Shown here: positions 42,271-50,852 of the stretch, in pieces
How the letters are laid out: every line of letters begins with the position of its first letter
Numbering within the stretch: the stretch's first letter is position 1
Assembly (NCBI RefSeq): GCF_019966545.1
Contig: NZ_JAIMIC010000004.1
Location: 248,001 to 312,000 of the forward strand
Direction of reading: 5' to 3'
Length of the DNA: 64,000 nucleotides
Origin: Heliomarina baculiformis
GTDB taxonomy: Bacteria > Pseudomonadota > Alphaproteobacteria > Rhodobacterales > Rhodobacteraceae
Notes under the pieces: model-generated
The model's input: only the letters and a program-made list of their open reading frames with translations
Database searches by the model: none
Told to the model about the DNA's origin: nothing
Position numbers and translations under genes: made by a program

Positions 42271-42993
42271 TCAGACGAAGAACTGTCCGCCATTCGCGGA
42301 AATCGTCGAGCCGTTGATGAACCCGGCGTCGTCCGAGGCAAGGAAGACCACGCAGCGTGCAATTTCCTCGGGCTCGCCCAGGCGTCCGGTCGGGATCTGT
42401 GCGATGATTGATTCACGCACCTTTTCCGGCACTGCCATTACCATGTCGGTGGCGATGTAACCGGGGCAGATCGCGTTGGCGGTGATGCCGGCGCGGGCGC
42501 CTTCCTGTGCCAGCGATTTGACGATGCCCAGATCGCCCGCCTTGGTCGCGGCATAGTTCACCTGCGCGAACTGGCCCTTCTGGCCGTTGATCGAGCTGAT
42601 GACGATGACGCGGCCGAACTTGCGCTCGCGCATGCCGGGCCAGACCGGGTGGACAGTGTTGAAAACACCTGTGAGGTTGGTGTCGACCACCTCTTTCCAC
42701 TGCTCCGGGGTCATCTTGTGGAAGGGGGCGTCACGGGTGATGCCCGCATTGGCGACAACCACGTCGATAGGGCCGAGATCGGCTTCGACCTTGGCCAGTC
42801 CTTCCTTGCTTTGCTCATAGTCCGCCGCGTTCCACTTATAGGTCTTGATCCCGGTCTCATCGGTAAAATCCGACGCGGCCTGATCGTTACCGGCATAGGT
42901 GGCGGCGACGGAATACCCGGCGTCCTTGAGTGCTTTTGAAATTGCAGCCCCGATTCCCCGGGAGCCTCCTGTTACAAGGGCGACGCGTGACAT
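42271..42993 (-). CDS. phaB: Acetoacetyl-CoA reductase
   Basis: NADPH-dependent short-chain dehydrogenase that makes (R)-3-hydroxybutyryl-CoA for polyhydroxybutyrate. The 240-residue product has MSRVALVTGGSRGIGAAIS, VVANAGITRD and the catalytic set VISSINGQKGQFAQVNYAATKAG (Ser, Tyr-x3-Lys). ISANGGQFFV ends the protein in the manner of PhaB. A GGAGG site lies upstream of the start. It is downstream of phaA, separated by a 367-bp gap. Confidence 0.94.
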   Translation of the reverse strand: MSRVALVTGGSRGIGAAISKALKDAGYSVAATYAGNDQAASDFTDETGIKTYKWNAADYEQSKEGLAKVEADLGPIDVVVANAGITRDAPFHKMTPEQWKEVVDTNLTGVFNTVHPVWPGMRERKFGRVIVISSINGQKGQFAQVNYAATKAGDLGIVKSLAQEGARAGITANAICPGYIATDMVMAVPEKVRESIIAQIPTGRLGEPEEIARCVVFLASDDAGFINGSTISANGGQFFV

Positions 42994-43360
42994 TAATGTT
43001 TTCCTCCAGTATCCTATTGAAACGTTGTTACGTTAACGATGGCATGTGCGCAAGAATGTTGCGCGCTCAATTCGTAAAAATTTCACGAAACCGGGCACCT
43101 CCCTTCATCTTGCGGCACGATGTGCCGTTCCGGTCGTTCCTCCCTTGGACCGGGGTCGCGTCATCGATGGCAGAATCGCCCGACGGATCACGACCGGGTC
43201 GAGTGTGCCATAGTTCTGATTATAAAGCGAATTTCAGGTGCTGGCAGGGGTTTCGCCCTGATCGGCATGAGATTGCCGGGAGGTGCCTGAATTTGTGGCG
43301 GCGCTGCCGGGCCGCGTCCGGTGGCGAGGGGCGGCGTTGACGCCGCCCCTCCAGAAACGG
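42994..43360. other. 367-bp gap between phaA and phaB
   Basis: No convincing gene is seen here; the open frames lack typical codon use. The gap must hold the phaB promoter. A small inverted repeat, GCGCAA/TTGCGC (43048-43053 and 43059-43064), lies about 55 bp upstream of phaB, and a GC-rich hairpin after phaA is listed separately. This is where a polyhydroxybutyrate regulator could bind; none is assigned. Confidence 0.7.
43326..43351 (-). terminator. GC-rich hairpin downstream of phaA
   Basis: GAGGGGCGGCG (43326-43336) and CGCCGCCCCTC (43341-43351) form a perfect 11-bp stem with a TTGA loop, 9 bp after the phaA stop. The U-run is missing, so it may be an mRNA-stabilising or attenuating structure, not a strong terminator. 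Confidence 0.6.
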
Positions 43361-44536
43361 TCAGGGCCGTTCGACGCACATGGCAACGCCCATGCCGCCG
43401 CCGATGCAGAGCGTGGCGAGACCTTTCTTGGCGTCGCGGCGCTGCATTTCAAACAGCAGGGTGTTGAGGATGCGGCAGCCCGAGGCACCGATGGGGTGGC
43501 CGATGGCGATGGCGCCACCGTTCACGTTCACGATGGACGGATCCCAGCCCATGTCCTTGTTCACGGCGCAGGCCTGCGCGGCAAAGGCTTCGTTCGCCTC
43601 GACAAGGTCGAGATCCTCGGGTTTCCAGCCGGCTTTTTCCAGCGCCTTGCGCGAGGCATAGATCGGACCTGCGCCCATGATCGACGGGTCGAGCCCGACC
43701 GTGGCGTAGGAGACGATGCGCGCCAGCGGCGTGATGCCGCGTTTCTCGGCGTTATCCGCGCTCATCAGCAGAACGGCGGCGGCACCGTCGTTGAGGCCCG
43801 AGGCGTTGGCCGCAGTGACCGAGCCGTCCTTGGTAAAGGCGGGGCGGAGTTTCTGCATCGCTTCGATGGTCGCGCCGTGGCGGATGTATTCGTCGGAGTC
43901 GACCACGTTCTCGCCCTTGCGGGTCTTGACCGTGAAGGGGGTGATCTCGTCCTTGAACTTGCCGGCCTTTTGCGCGGCTTCGGCCTTGTTCTGGCTGGCG
44001 ACCGCGAATTCGTCCTGCGATTCACGGTTGATCTGCCATTTCTCGGCAACGTTCTCGGCGGTCTGGCCCATGTGGTAGCCGTTGAACGCATCCCACAGAC
44101 CGTCACGGATCATGGTGTCGATATAGGACATGTCGCCCATCTTGTGGCCCTGACGCAGGTTCGCGGCATGGGGACTCATCGACATGTTTTCCTGACCGCC
44201 TGCGGCGACGATTTCGGCATCGCCAAGCTGGATGTGCTGGGCGCCAAGCGCTACGGCGCGCAGGCCCGAACCGCAGACCTGGTTGATGCCCCAGGCCGCG
44301 CTTTCGATCGGCAGGCCGGCATTGATATGGGCCTGACGGGCCGGGTTCTGGCCCTGCGCGGCGGTCAGCACCTGACCGAGGATGGTTTCGTTCACATCGG
44401 CCTTGTCGATTCCGGCGCGTTCCACGATCGCCTCGAGAACCGCTGTGCCAAGGTCATGCGCGGGGGTGTTTGCGAATGAGCCGCCAAAGCTGCCGACCGC
44501 CGTACGCGCGGCGGATGCAATTACTACGTTGGTCAT
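43361..44536 (-). CDS. phaA: Acetyl-CoA acetyltransferase (beta-ketothiolase)
   Basis: Condenses two acetyl-CoA to acetoacetyl-CoA. The 391-residue product starts at [17 protein letters not shown]; an AAAGGACAG site lies upstream, and the longer frame (20 residues more) is not family-like. The catalytic Cys is C88 in [12 protein letters not shown]. The late motifs [17 protein letters not shown] and CIGGGMGVA supply the catalytic His and second Cys. It works with PhaB downstream in PHB synthesis. Confidence 0.95.
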   Translation of the reverse strand: MTNVVIASAARTAVGSFGGSFANTPAHDLGTAVLEAIVERAGIDKADVNETILGQVLTAAQGQNPARQAHINAGLPIESAAWGINQVCGSGLRAVALGAQHIQLGDAEIVAAGGQENMSMSPHAANLRQGHKMGDMSYIDTMIRDGLWDAFNGYHMGQTAENVAEKWQINRESQDEFAVASQNKAEAAQKAGKFKDEITPFTVKTRKGENVVDSDEYIRHGATIEAMQKLRPAFTKDGSVTAANASGLNDGAAAVLLMSADNAEKRGITPLARIVSYATVGLDPSIMGAGPIYASRKALEKAGWKPEDLDLVEANEAFAAQACAVNKDMGWDPSIVNVNGGAIAIGHPIGASGCRILNTLLFEMQRRDAKKGLATLCIGGGMGVAMCVERP

Positions 44537-44737
44537 GACTGTCTGTCCTTTGCCAAGATGCGGGTGGCAAGAAAAAACGCCTGTCCGAACGGGCATGCGT
44601 CTTAACCTTACGTCCTCCGAGGGTGAACCTAATGCTTTGCGCGGGGGGCTGCAACTCTGCTCGGGCGCGGCCCCGAGCTTGCTGGCCGGGGCGGTTTGCC
44701 GCTAGACCTTCGAGCGGACGCGAGAAGGGGACGGATG

Positions 44738-45316
44738 ATGGAACGATGTGGCTGGCCGGGGGATGACCCGCTTTACGTGGCCTATCACGACACCGAATGG
44801 GGCGTGCCGGAATATGGCAGCAGGGCGCTTTGGGAAAAGCTGATCCTCGACGGGTTCCAGGCCGGGCTGAGCTGGATCACGATCCTGCGCAAGCGCGAGA
44901 ATTTCCGCGAGGCTTTTGCCGGGTTCAATCCGAACGTGGTGGCGGGATGGGGCGAGCCGGAGGTGGCAAAGCTGTTGCAGAACCCCGGTATCATCCGCCA
45001 TCGCGGCAAGATCGAAGCGACGATCACCAATGCCCGGGCGTGGCAGGAAATAGAAGCGCGGCAGGGCTTTGACCGCTTTCTGTGGGATTATGTCGGCGGC
45101 GAGCCGATCCAGAATGCATGGACCACGCAGCGGGAAGTGCCGACACAGACGGCGCTGTCAGAGCAGATCTCGAAAGATCTGAAAAAGGCGGGTTTCCGAT
45201 TCTGCGGGCCGACTATCGTCTATGCTTTCATGGAGGCGGTGGGCATGGTCAATGACCATATCGTCAGCTGTCACCGGCACGGGCCTGTGGCGGAAATGGG
45301 AAAGTCGCGCGGTTAG
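44738..45316 (+). CDS. tag: DNA-3-methyladenine glycosylase I
   Basis: Removes 3-methyladenine from alkylated DNA. The 192-residue product starts MERCGWPGDDPLYVAYHDTEWG, with the family's Cys and zinc-binding residues (the other ligands are in SCHRH near the C-terminus). LILDGFQAGLSWITILRKRENF follows. ATG 44738 follows AAGGGG by 7 bp; the ATG three bases earlier is equally possible. Confidence 0.94.
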   Translation: MERCGWPGDDPLYVAYHDTEWGVPEYGSRALWEKLILDGFQAGLSWITILRKRENFREAFAGFNPNVVAGWGEPEVAKLLQNPGIIRHRGKIEATITNARAWQEIEARQGFDRFLWDYVGGEPIQNAWTTQREVPTQTALSEQISKDLKKAGFRFCGPTIVYAFMEAVGMVNDHIVSCHRHGPVAEMGKSRG

Positions 45317-45391
45317 AGTAAGCCCGTCTTTAAAGGAGCGCCTTCGGCGCATTCGATGCTTTATGATGGGCGTGTTGCCGGGCCTTCGCGC

Positions 45392-45817
45392 TTAATGCAC
45401 GGGCCCATAGCCAAAGCGGCCCCCGTGGCGGTTCGGGTCGAGACCGACAAAACGTAGGGCGGGCGAAGGGGCGCGGAAGCGTTCAAAAACAAGTGGCGAT
45501 TCAAGCGTGGTCTGATCGACGATTGTACCGGCCATCGCCCAGACTGGCTCTCCATCGGCGATCAGCGCGCAGCTTCGGGGCAGGCCGGGCCAGTCCTCGA
45601 GCGCCGCTAGATAGCGGAACATGCGCCATTGCGAGTTGATGTCGATGTCAAAACGGGTGACGTCGAGAAAGTCGGCGATCACGTTGGTGCCGTCCTCATG
45701 CCTGGGTTCGGCGCCTGCGCGCTCGATCATGTTAAGCGCGTCCCGCATGTTGAACCGGCCGCTGAAGCGGCAGTGCAGGGTCGCGAGATCAGGGTAGAGC
45801 GCGTAGGTGCATGGCAT
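45392..45817 (-). CDS. Conserved hypothetical protein, 141 aa
   Basis: The soluble protein MPCTYALYPDLATLHCRFSGRF... has an alternating alpha/beta pattern, with no signal peptide or membrane helix. A late segment PLVFERFRAPSPALRFVGLD reads like a strand-helix unit. It vaguely resembles the small STAS/SpoIIAA-like regulators in layout, but no motif is decisive. It is convergent with tag and separated from the TlpA gene by about 110 bp. Confidence 0.65.
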   Translation of the reverse strand: MPCTYALYPDLATLHCRFSGRFNMRDALNMIERAGAEPRHEDGTNVIADFLDVTRFDIDINSQWRMFRYLAALEDWPGLPRSCALIADGEPVWAMAGTIVDQTTLESPLVFERFRAPSPALRFVGLDPNRHGGRFGYGPVH

Positions 45818-45929
45818 GACGAAATCTGGTTCTGGGTAAACTCTTGTTTAAAACGTGTGGTTGCCCGGGCGGGTTCCCGCGCCGGGCGGCAGAAGCATCA
45901 GGCTCCGCCTAGAAATGGATTGCGGTGCG

Positions 45930-46490
45930 TCAGCTGCCGCCGGAAACCAATGCGCCGATGATCGCGCGGGCGCTGTCGGAATGCCAGTCCGCATCGCCGA
46001 TCAACCGGGCGACTTCCTGCCCTTCGGGGTCTATCAGAACCGTGATCGGCAGGCCGAGAATGCCCATGTCGCGCGCTACGGCCTGTTTTTCATCGCGGTA
46101 TTGCGGCAGGTTCGAGATATTGTTTTCGCTGAAGAATTTCTGGATGCCCTGCGGCGAATTGCGACCTGTCGCCAAGGTCACAACCTGAAAGCCGTCGCCG
46201 CCGAATTCATTCTGAAGCGCGGCGAGGGTTGGCATTTCCTCGCGGCAGGGAGCGCACCATGTCGCCCAGAAATTCAGCAGAACATAGCCGCCCTGCAGGT
46301 CGGCCAGCGTCATGGAGCCACCGTCGGGCGTGGTAAAGGCGATGTCGGAAACCGGTTTGGGTTCTTCGTGCAGCGTCAGCTTTTTCATGTCGCCATCACG
46401 CAGTTCGGCGACTTCGGCAAGCTCGGCCATGGCGGTGTTTGCACCCAGCGCGAGGGCCATATAAAGGAGCAGGAAATGAACGCGACGCAT
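45930..46490 (-). CDS. TlpA-type periplasmic thioredoxin
   Basis: The 186-residue protein starts at [22 protein letters not shown] (signal peptide); the longer frame overlaps argH. The thioredoxin-like fold has [19 protein letters not shown] with Cys79 and Cys82, and the cis-Pro region [19 protein letters not shown]. It reduces periplasmic disulfides, perhaps for cytochrome c or oxidase maturation. It diverges from argH with only 22 bp between start codons. Confidence 0.9.
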   Translation of the reverse strand: MRRVHFLLLYMALALGANTAMAELAEVAELRDGDMKKLTLHEEPKPVSDIAFTTPDGGSMTLADLQGGYVLLNFWATWCAPCREEMPTLAALQNEFGGDGFQVVTLATGRNSPQGIQKFFSENNISNLPQYRDEKQAVARDMGILGLPITVLIDPEGQEVARLIGDADWHSDSARAIIGALVSGGS

Positions 46491-46512
46491 GATTTCTCCA
46501 AGGGTTGGCAAG

Positions 46513-47904
46513 ATGACCGATAAAAGCGCAAACCAGATGTGGGGTGGCCGTTTCGCCGCCGGACCGGACGCCATCATGGAGGCAATTAATGCATCCATCG
46601 GGTTCGACAAGCGGATGGCAGCTCAGGATATCGCCGGTTCGCGCGCCCATGCCGCCATGCTGGCCGAAACGGGCGTCATAAGCGATAGCGATGCCGAGGC
46701 CATCAGGGAAGGGCTGCTCACCGTTTTGTCAGAAATCGAAAGCGGCGAGTTCGCGTTTTCGACAGCGCTGGAAGACATTCACATGAATGTCGAGGCTCGG
46801 CTGAAAGAGATCATCGGCGAACCTGCCGGGCGGCTGCATACGGGCCGGTCGCGCAACGATCAGGTGGCGACGGATTTCAAACTCTGGGTGCGGGATCAGC
46901 TGGACGCGGCGGAAACTGGGCTGTTGGCGCTGATCGGTGCGCTGCTGGAACAGGCCGAGGCAGGCGCCGACTGGGTCATGCCCGGTTTCACCCATTTGCA
47001 GACCGCGCAGCCCGTCACCTGGGGCCATCACATGCTGGCCTATGTGGAAATGTTCGGCCGTGACCTGTCCCGTGTGCGGGATGCGCGGGCGCGGATGAAC
47101 GAATGCCCGTTGGGCGCGGCGGCGCTGGCCGGGACCTCTTTCCCCATCGACCGGCATATGACCGCCAAGGCGCTGGGTTTTGATCGGCCCTCGGCCAATT
47201 CGCTGGACGCCGTGAGCGACCGCGATTTCGCGCTGGATTTCCTGAACTGCGCAAGCATCTGCGCCATGCACCTGAGCCGGTTCGCCGAAGAGCTGGTGAT
47301 CTGGTCCTCGGCCCAGTTCCGGTTCGTAATGCTTTCCGATCGGTTCTCGACCGGGTCGAGCATCATGCCACAAAAGAAGAACCCCGATGCGGCAGAACTG
47401 ATCCGCGCCAAGGTGGGCCGGATATTTGGCGCGAATACCGCGCTGATGATGGTCATGAAAGGGCTGCCGCTGGCCTATTCCAAGGACATGCAGGAAGACA
47501 AGGAACAGGTGTTCGACGCCGCCGACAACTGGATGCTGGCGCTGGCCGCGATGACCGGCATGGTCAGCGACATGAGCGCCAACCGCGAGGCGCTGGCCGC
47601 CGCCGCCGGGGCAGGGTTCTCGACCGCGACCGATCTGGCGGACTGGTTGGTGCGGGTGCTCGGGCTGCCGTTCCGCGATGCCCATCACGTCACCGGTTCA
47701 CTTGTCGCACTGGCCGAGAGAAAGGGCTGCGACCTGCCGGATCTGACACTTGAGGACATGAAATCGGTCCATGCGGATATCACGGAAGATGTCTTTGCTG
47801 TTCTCGGCGTCGAAAATTCGGTAAACTCGCGTACATCCTATGGTGGCACCGCCCCTTCGGGCGTGCGCCAGCAGGTCGAACGGTGGAAGAAAGCGCTGAA
47901 ATGA
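46513..47904 (+). CDS. argH: Argininosuccinate lyase
   Basis: Last enzyme of arginine synthesis. The 463-residue product starts at ATG 46513 ([14 protein letters not shown], the family's usual start). It has [18 protein letters not shown]-like [11 protein letters not shown], and the fumarase/lyase signature [16 protein letters not shown] at about residues 281-296. It overlaps the following lipoprotein gene (ATGA). Confidence 0.96.
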   Translation: MTDKSANQMWGGRFAAGPDAIMEAINASIGFDKRMAAQDIAGSRAHAAMLAETGVISDSDAEAIREGLLTVLSEIESGEFAFSTALEDIHMNVEARLKEIIGEPAGRLHTGRSRNDQVATDFKLWVRDQLDAAETGLLALIGALLEQAEAGADWVMPGFTHLQTAQPVTWGHHMLAYVEMFGRDLSRVRDARARMNECPLGAAALAGTSFPIDRHMTAKALGFDRPSANSLDAVSDRDFALDFLNCASICAMHLSRFAEELVIWSSAQFRFVMLSDRFSTGSSIMPQKKNPDAAELIRAKVGRIFGANTALMMVMKGLPLAYSKDMQEDKEQVFDAADNWMLALAAMTGMVSDMSANREALAAAAGAGFSTATDLADWLVRVLGLPFRDAHHVTGSLVALAERKGCDLPDLTLEDMKSVHADITEDVFAVLGVENSVNSRTSYGGTAPSGVRQQVERWKKALK

Positions 47905-48077
47905 AACGGATACTCGCTGTCCTGCTGTCCCTGAGCATCCTTGCCGCCTGCGGCGCGGATGGGGAACCGGTGCAGCCGACGGTCAGCGGCGGGGTCTCGG
48001 TGTCGCGCAGCGGGGTTCATGCCACCGGTGGCGTGGGCCTGAACCGCGGGCCGTTTTCGGTCTTTCTGGGGCTTTGA
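47901..48077 (+). CDS. Small lipoprotein, 58 aa
   Basis: The very short envelope protein has a signal peptide and lipobox ([17 protein letters not shown], Cys17). A Gly/Val-rich tail of about 40 residues follows ([23 protein letters not shown]). Coupled to argH by ATGA, it appears to be a regular companion of argH in Rhodobacteraceae, though I rely on memory for that. The function is unknown. Confidence 0.75.
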   Translation: MKRILAVLLSLSILAACGADGEPVQPTVSGGVSVSRSGVHATGGVGLNRGPFSVFLGL

Positions 48078-48113
48078 GCCACCTGCCGTAAGGTTATCGA
48101 CAAGCCCTGCCTG

Positions 48114-48135
48114 AAACGGTTGATTTGACCGTTTT
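48114..48135 (+). terminator. Weak terminator after the argH-lipoprotein pair
   Basis: AAACGGT (48114-48120) and ACCGTTT (48128-48134) form a 7-bp stem around a 7-base loop, followed by one more T and GGG. It is placed where a terminator is needed, but the U-run is short. Confidence 0.45.
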
Positions 48136-48252
48136 GGGAAACAATCGCGCCCCATTTCAGCCGTTTTTCATTGTTACCTGTCAGGACAGAAAACCGACAT
48201 GGCCCCGGCCATGCTGACCCTGTCCAACGCTGATCCTGCCAGGAGACCCGAC

Positions 48253-49467
48253 ATGACGACCGCAGTGATTGATGAGGTTCAAGACAAGGCCCTGCTTGCC
48301 GTTCCGGAACGTCCGCCTTCACCGCCTGCGGCGATGATGGTCGAGGTGGCCCGCAAATACGGGGTCAGCCCGCTGCGCCAGATGCGTGAAAGTTTTGGCC
48401 TTGCGATGGGAAAACAGCGGTTTCACCTGCATGAATATTACACGGCCGGGCTATATGATCCCGAAATCAGTGCCGAGGAAAAACGCCAGTATGTCGGGCT
48501 GCGCGCCAGCTACAAGTTGAACACGCGGCTGGGCGCCAAGGGGCTTGTCACCATGCGCAGTTTTGCTGCCGACAAGGTCCTGTTCACTTCGCTGATCCGC
48601 CAACTGGGCTTTGGCACGACGCAGACGCAGGCCGTGGTTTCGGCGGTTTCGCGGTTCGGTTCGATCCCGACGCTGGAAACCGTCGAGCAACTGCGCAGCT
48701 TCCTCACCGAAAAGGCGCAATACCCGCTGTTTGGCAAGCCGCAGAGCTTCAGCGGCAGCTACGGCTCGGCCCTGCTGCTTGGCGTCGAGGGCGAGATGCT
48801 ACTGTTGGGCAATGGCAAGCGTGTGGCGCTGGACGGGTTCTGCAAGGAGATCATCGATCAATACGGCTCTGGCTATTTGCTACAAAGCGCGCTGGTGCAG
48901 CACCCCGAGATGGTCGCGGTGACCGGCAAGGCGGTGGGCAGCCTGCGCGTGGTCACGGTGCGCGACAGCAACCGGCCACAGGTTCTTTACTCGGCGTGGA
49001 AAATCCCCGCGCCCGACGCGATGTCGGACAATTTCTGGCAGAGCGGCAGCATGATTGCGCCGGTCGATGCGATGACCGGCAAGGTCGGGCAGGCGCGGAT
49101 CGGCACCGGGCTCGACGCGCGAAACATCGACGTTCACCCGGTTTCCGGCGCGAAGATCACCGGCAAGCAGCTTCCCATGTGGGACCGTGTGCGAGAAATG
49201 GTCTGTGAGGCCCATGCAGTGGTGCCCGAGTTCGGCATCGTCGGCTGGGATGTGGCGATCGGCCCCGATGGCCCGATGATCATCGAGCATAACGCCAACC
49301 CGTTCCATACGCTCTACCAGCTTTCCCATTGCCGGGGCATCAACAACCCGGATTTCATGCCGATTTTCGACCGGGTTTCGGCCTATTCCAAGGAACTGCT
49401 GGAAGGACGCCGGGCGCTGGAAAAGGCCCGCACCAAGGAAATCCGGCGGACCAAGAAACGCGCCTGA
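48253..49467 (+). CDS. ATP-grasp protein, sugar-transfer associated type
   Basis: The 404-residue protein begins MTTAVIDEVQDK; an AGGAG lies 7 bp upstream. The ATP-grasp fold is suggested by FGKPQSFSGSYGSALLLG (nucleotide loop) and GSLRVVTVRDSNRPQVLY. FGIVGWDVAIGPDGPMIIEHNANP follows near residue 340, where D and EHNAN match metal ligands of the ATPgrasp_ST family. Such enzymes join an acid to an amine or hydroxyl. The substrate is unknown. It sits between argH and lysA. Confidence 0.8.
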   Translation: MTTAVIDEVQDKALLAVPERPPSPPAAMMVEVARKYGVSPLRQMRESFGLAMGKQRFHLHEYYTAGLYDPEISAEEKRQYVGLRASYKLNTRLGAKGLVTMRSFAADKVLFTSLIRQLGFGTTQTQAVVSAVSRFGSIPTLETVEQLRSFLTEKAQYPLFGKPQSFSGSYGSALLLGVEGEMLLLGNGKRVALDGFCKEIIDQYGSGYLLQSALVQHPEMVAVTGKAVGSLRVVTVRDSNRPQVLYSAWKIPAPDAMSDNFWQSGSMIAPVDAMTGKVGQARIGTGLDARNIDVHPVSGAKITGKQLPMWDRVREMVCEAHAVVPEFGIVGWDVAIGPDGPMIIEHNANPFHTLYQLSHCRGINNPDFMPIFDRVSAYSKELLEGRRALEKARTKEIRRTKKRA

Positions 49468-49516
49468 TCGAGATCCCGGGCAGGGCGCGAGGCCGCCCGG
49501 GGAAAAGGGAAATCAA

Positions 49517-49545
49517 TTGATCTGTGCCGCCGTTTCCGTCTAAAG
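49517..49545 (+). promoter_or_regulatory. Candidate promoter of lysA, implying a leaderless mRNA
   Basis: TTGATC (49517-49522), a 17-bp spacer and CTAAAG (49540-49545) fit the alphaproteobacterial consensus. Transcription would begin about 49551-49552, at the lysA ATG (49552). No ribosome-binding site is visible before that ATG, which agrees with a leaderless transcript. Confidence 0.45.
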
Positions 49546-49551
49546 CGCGGC

Positions 49552-50817
49552 ATGGATCATTTTCTTTACAAAAACGGCGCCTTGCACGCCGAGGATGTGC
49601 CCCTTGCCGATATCGCGGCCGAGGTCGGCACGCCGTTCTACGTGTATTCCGCCGCCACGCTGCTGCGCCATTTCCGTCTGTTCGACGAGGCGCTTGAGGG
49701 TATGGATCATCTCGTCTGCTACGCGATGAAGGCCGCCAGCAACCAGGCGATCCTCAAGACGCTGGCCGAGGCGGGCGCAGGCATGGATGTCGTATCCATC
49801 GGGGAATACCTGCGCGCCAAGGCGGCGGGGGTGCCGGGCGACAAGATCGTGTTCTCGGGCGTGGGCAAGACCGTTGAGGAAATGCGCATTGCTGTCGAAG
49901 GGGGGATTCGCCAGTTCAACGTCGAATCCGAGCCCGAGATGGAGCTGCTGAGCGCGGTTGCCCAATCTCTGGGCAAGGTTGTGCCGATCACCGTGCGGGT
50001 CAATCCGGACGTGGACGCCAAGACCCATGCCAAGATCGCCACCGGCAAATCCGAGAACAAGTTCGGCATTCCGATCTCCCGCGCGCGCGAGGTCTATGCG
50101 ACGGCCGCCGCGCTGCCGGGGCTCGAAGTGATCGGGGTCGACGTGCATATCGGCAGCCAATTGACGGAGCTGGAACCGTTCGAGCTTGCCTATAACAAGG
50201 TGGCCGAACTGACCGAGACGCTGCGCGCGGATGGCCATGACATCCGGCGGCTGGATCTTGGCGGGGGCTTGGGCATTCCCTATGAGCGGTCAAACACCGC
50301 GCCGCCGCTGCCCACCGAATACGGGGCCTTGATCAAGAAAACACTGGGACATCTGGGCTGTGAGATCGAAATCGAGCCCGGTCGCCTGATCGCCGGGAAC
50401 GCCGGTCTGCTGGTTTCTTCGGTGATTTTTGTCAAATCCGGCGAGGGGCGCGATTTCCTGATCCTCGACGCGGCGATGAACGACCTGATCCGTCCGGCCA
50501 TGTACGATGCATGGCATGACATCGTGCCGGTCGTCGAACCGGCGCCGGGCGTGGAGCAGCAGCCCTATGACGTGGTCGGCCCGGTCTGCGAATCCGGCGA
50601 TACCTTTGCCAAGCAGCGCAACCTGCCGCCGCTTGCCTCGGGCGATCTGGTCGCATTTCGCAGTGCGGGGGCTTACGGCGCGGTAATGTCCAGCGAGTAC
50701 AATACGAGACCGCTGATTCCCGAGGTTCTGGTCAAAGACAATCAATTCGCGGTTATCCGCCAACGTCCGAGCTTTGAAGATATGATAAATCGCGATACGA
50801 TCCCCGAGTGGCTTTGA
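49552..50817 (+). CDS. lysA: Diaminopimelate decarboxylase
   Basis: PLP enzyme converting meso-diaminopimelate to lysine. The 421-residue product has the PLP lysine K60 in VCYAMKAASN, HIGSQL, a glycine-rich DLGGGLGIPYE and EPGRLIAGNAGLL. The late motifs CESGDTFAKQR and GAYGAVMSSEYNTRP complete the active site. No Shine-Dalgarno sequence precedes the ATG. It is followed by the TIGR02302 gene. Confidence 0.96.
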   Translation: MDHFLYKNGALHAEDVPLADIAAEVGTPFYVYSAATLLRHFRLFDEALEGMDHLVCYAMKAASNQAILKTLAEAGAGMDVVSIGEYLRAKAAGVPGDKIVFSGVGKTVEEMRIAVEGGIRQFNVESEPEMELLSAVAQSLGKVVPITVRVNPDVDAKTHAKIATGKSENKFGIPISRAREVYATAAALPGLEVIGVDVHIGSQLTELEPFELAYNKVAELTETLRADGHDIRRLDLGGGLGIPYERSNTAPPLPTEYGALIKKTLGHLGCEIEIEPGRLIAGNAGLLVSSVIFVKSGEGRDFLILDAAMNDLIRPAMYDAWHDIVPVVEPAPGVEQQPYDVVGPVCESGDTFAKQRNLPPLASGDLVAFRSAGAYGAVMSSEYNTRPLIPEVLVKDNQFAVIRQRPSFEDMINRDTIPEWL

Positions 50818-50852
50818 CGTGAACCAGCGGTCATTGCCGACTGGAGAGCTTT

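Noticed and set aside
49475-49501. CCCGGGC...GCCCGGG hairpin after the ATP-grasp gene as terminator
   Set aside because: A 7-bp stem with a 13-base loop and no T-run; in GC-rich DNA such stems are common by chance.
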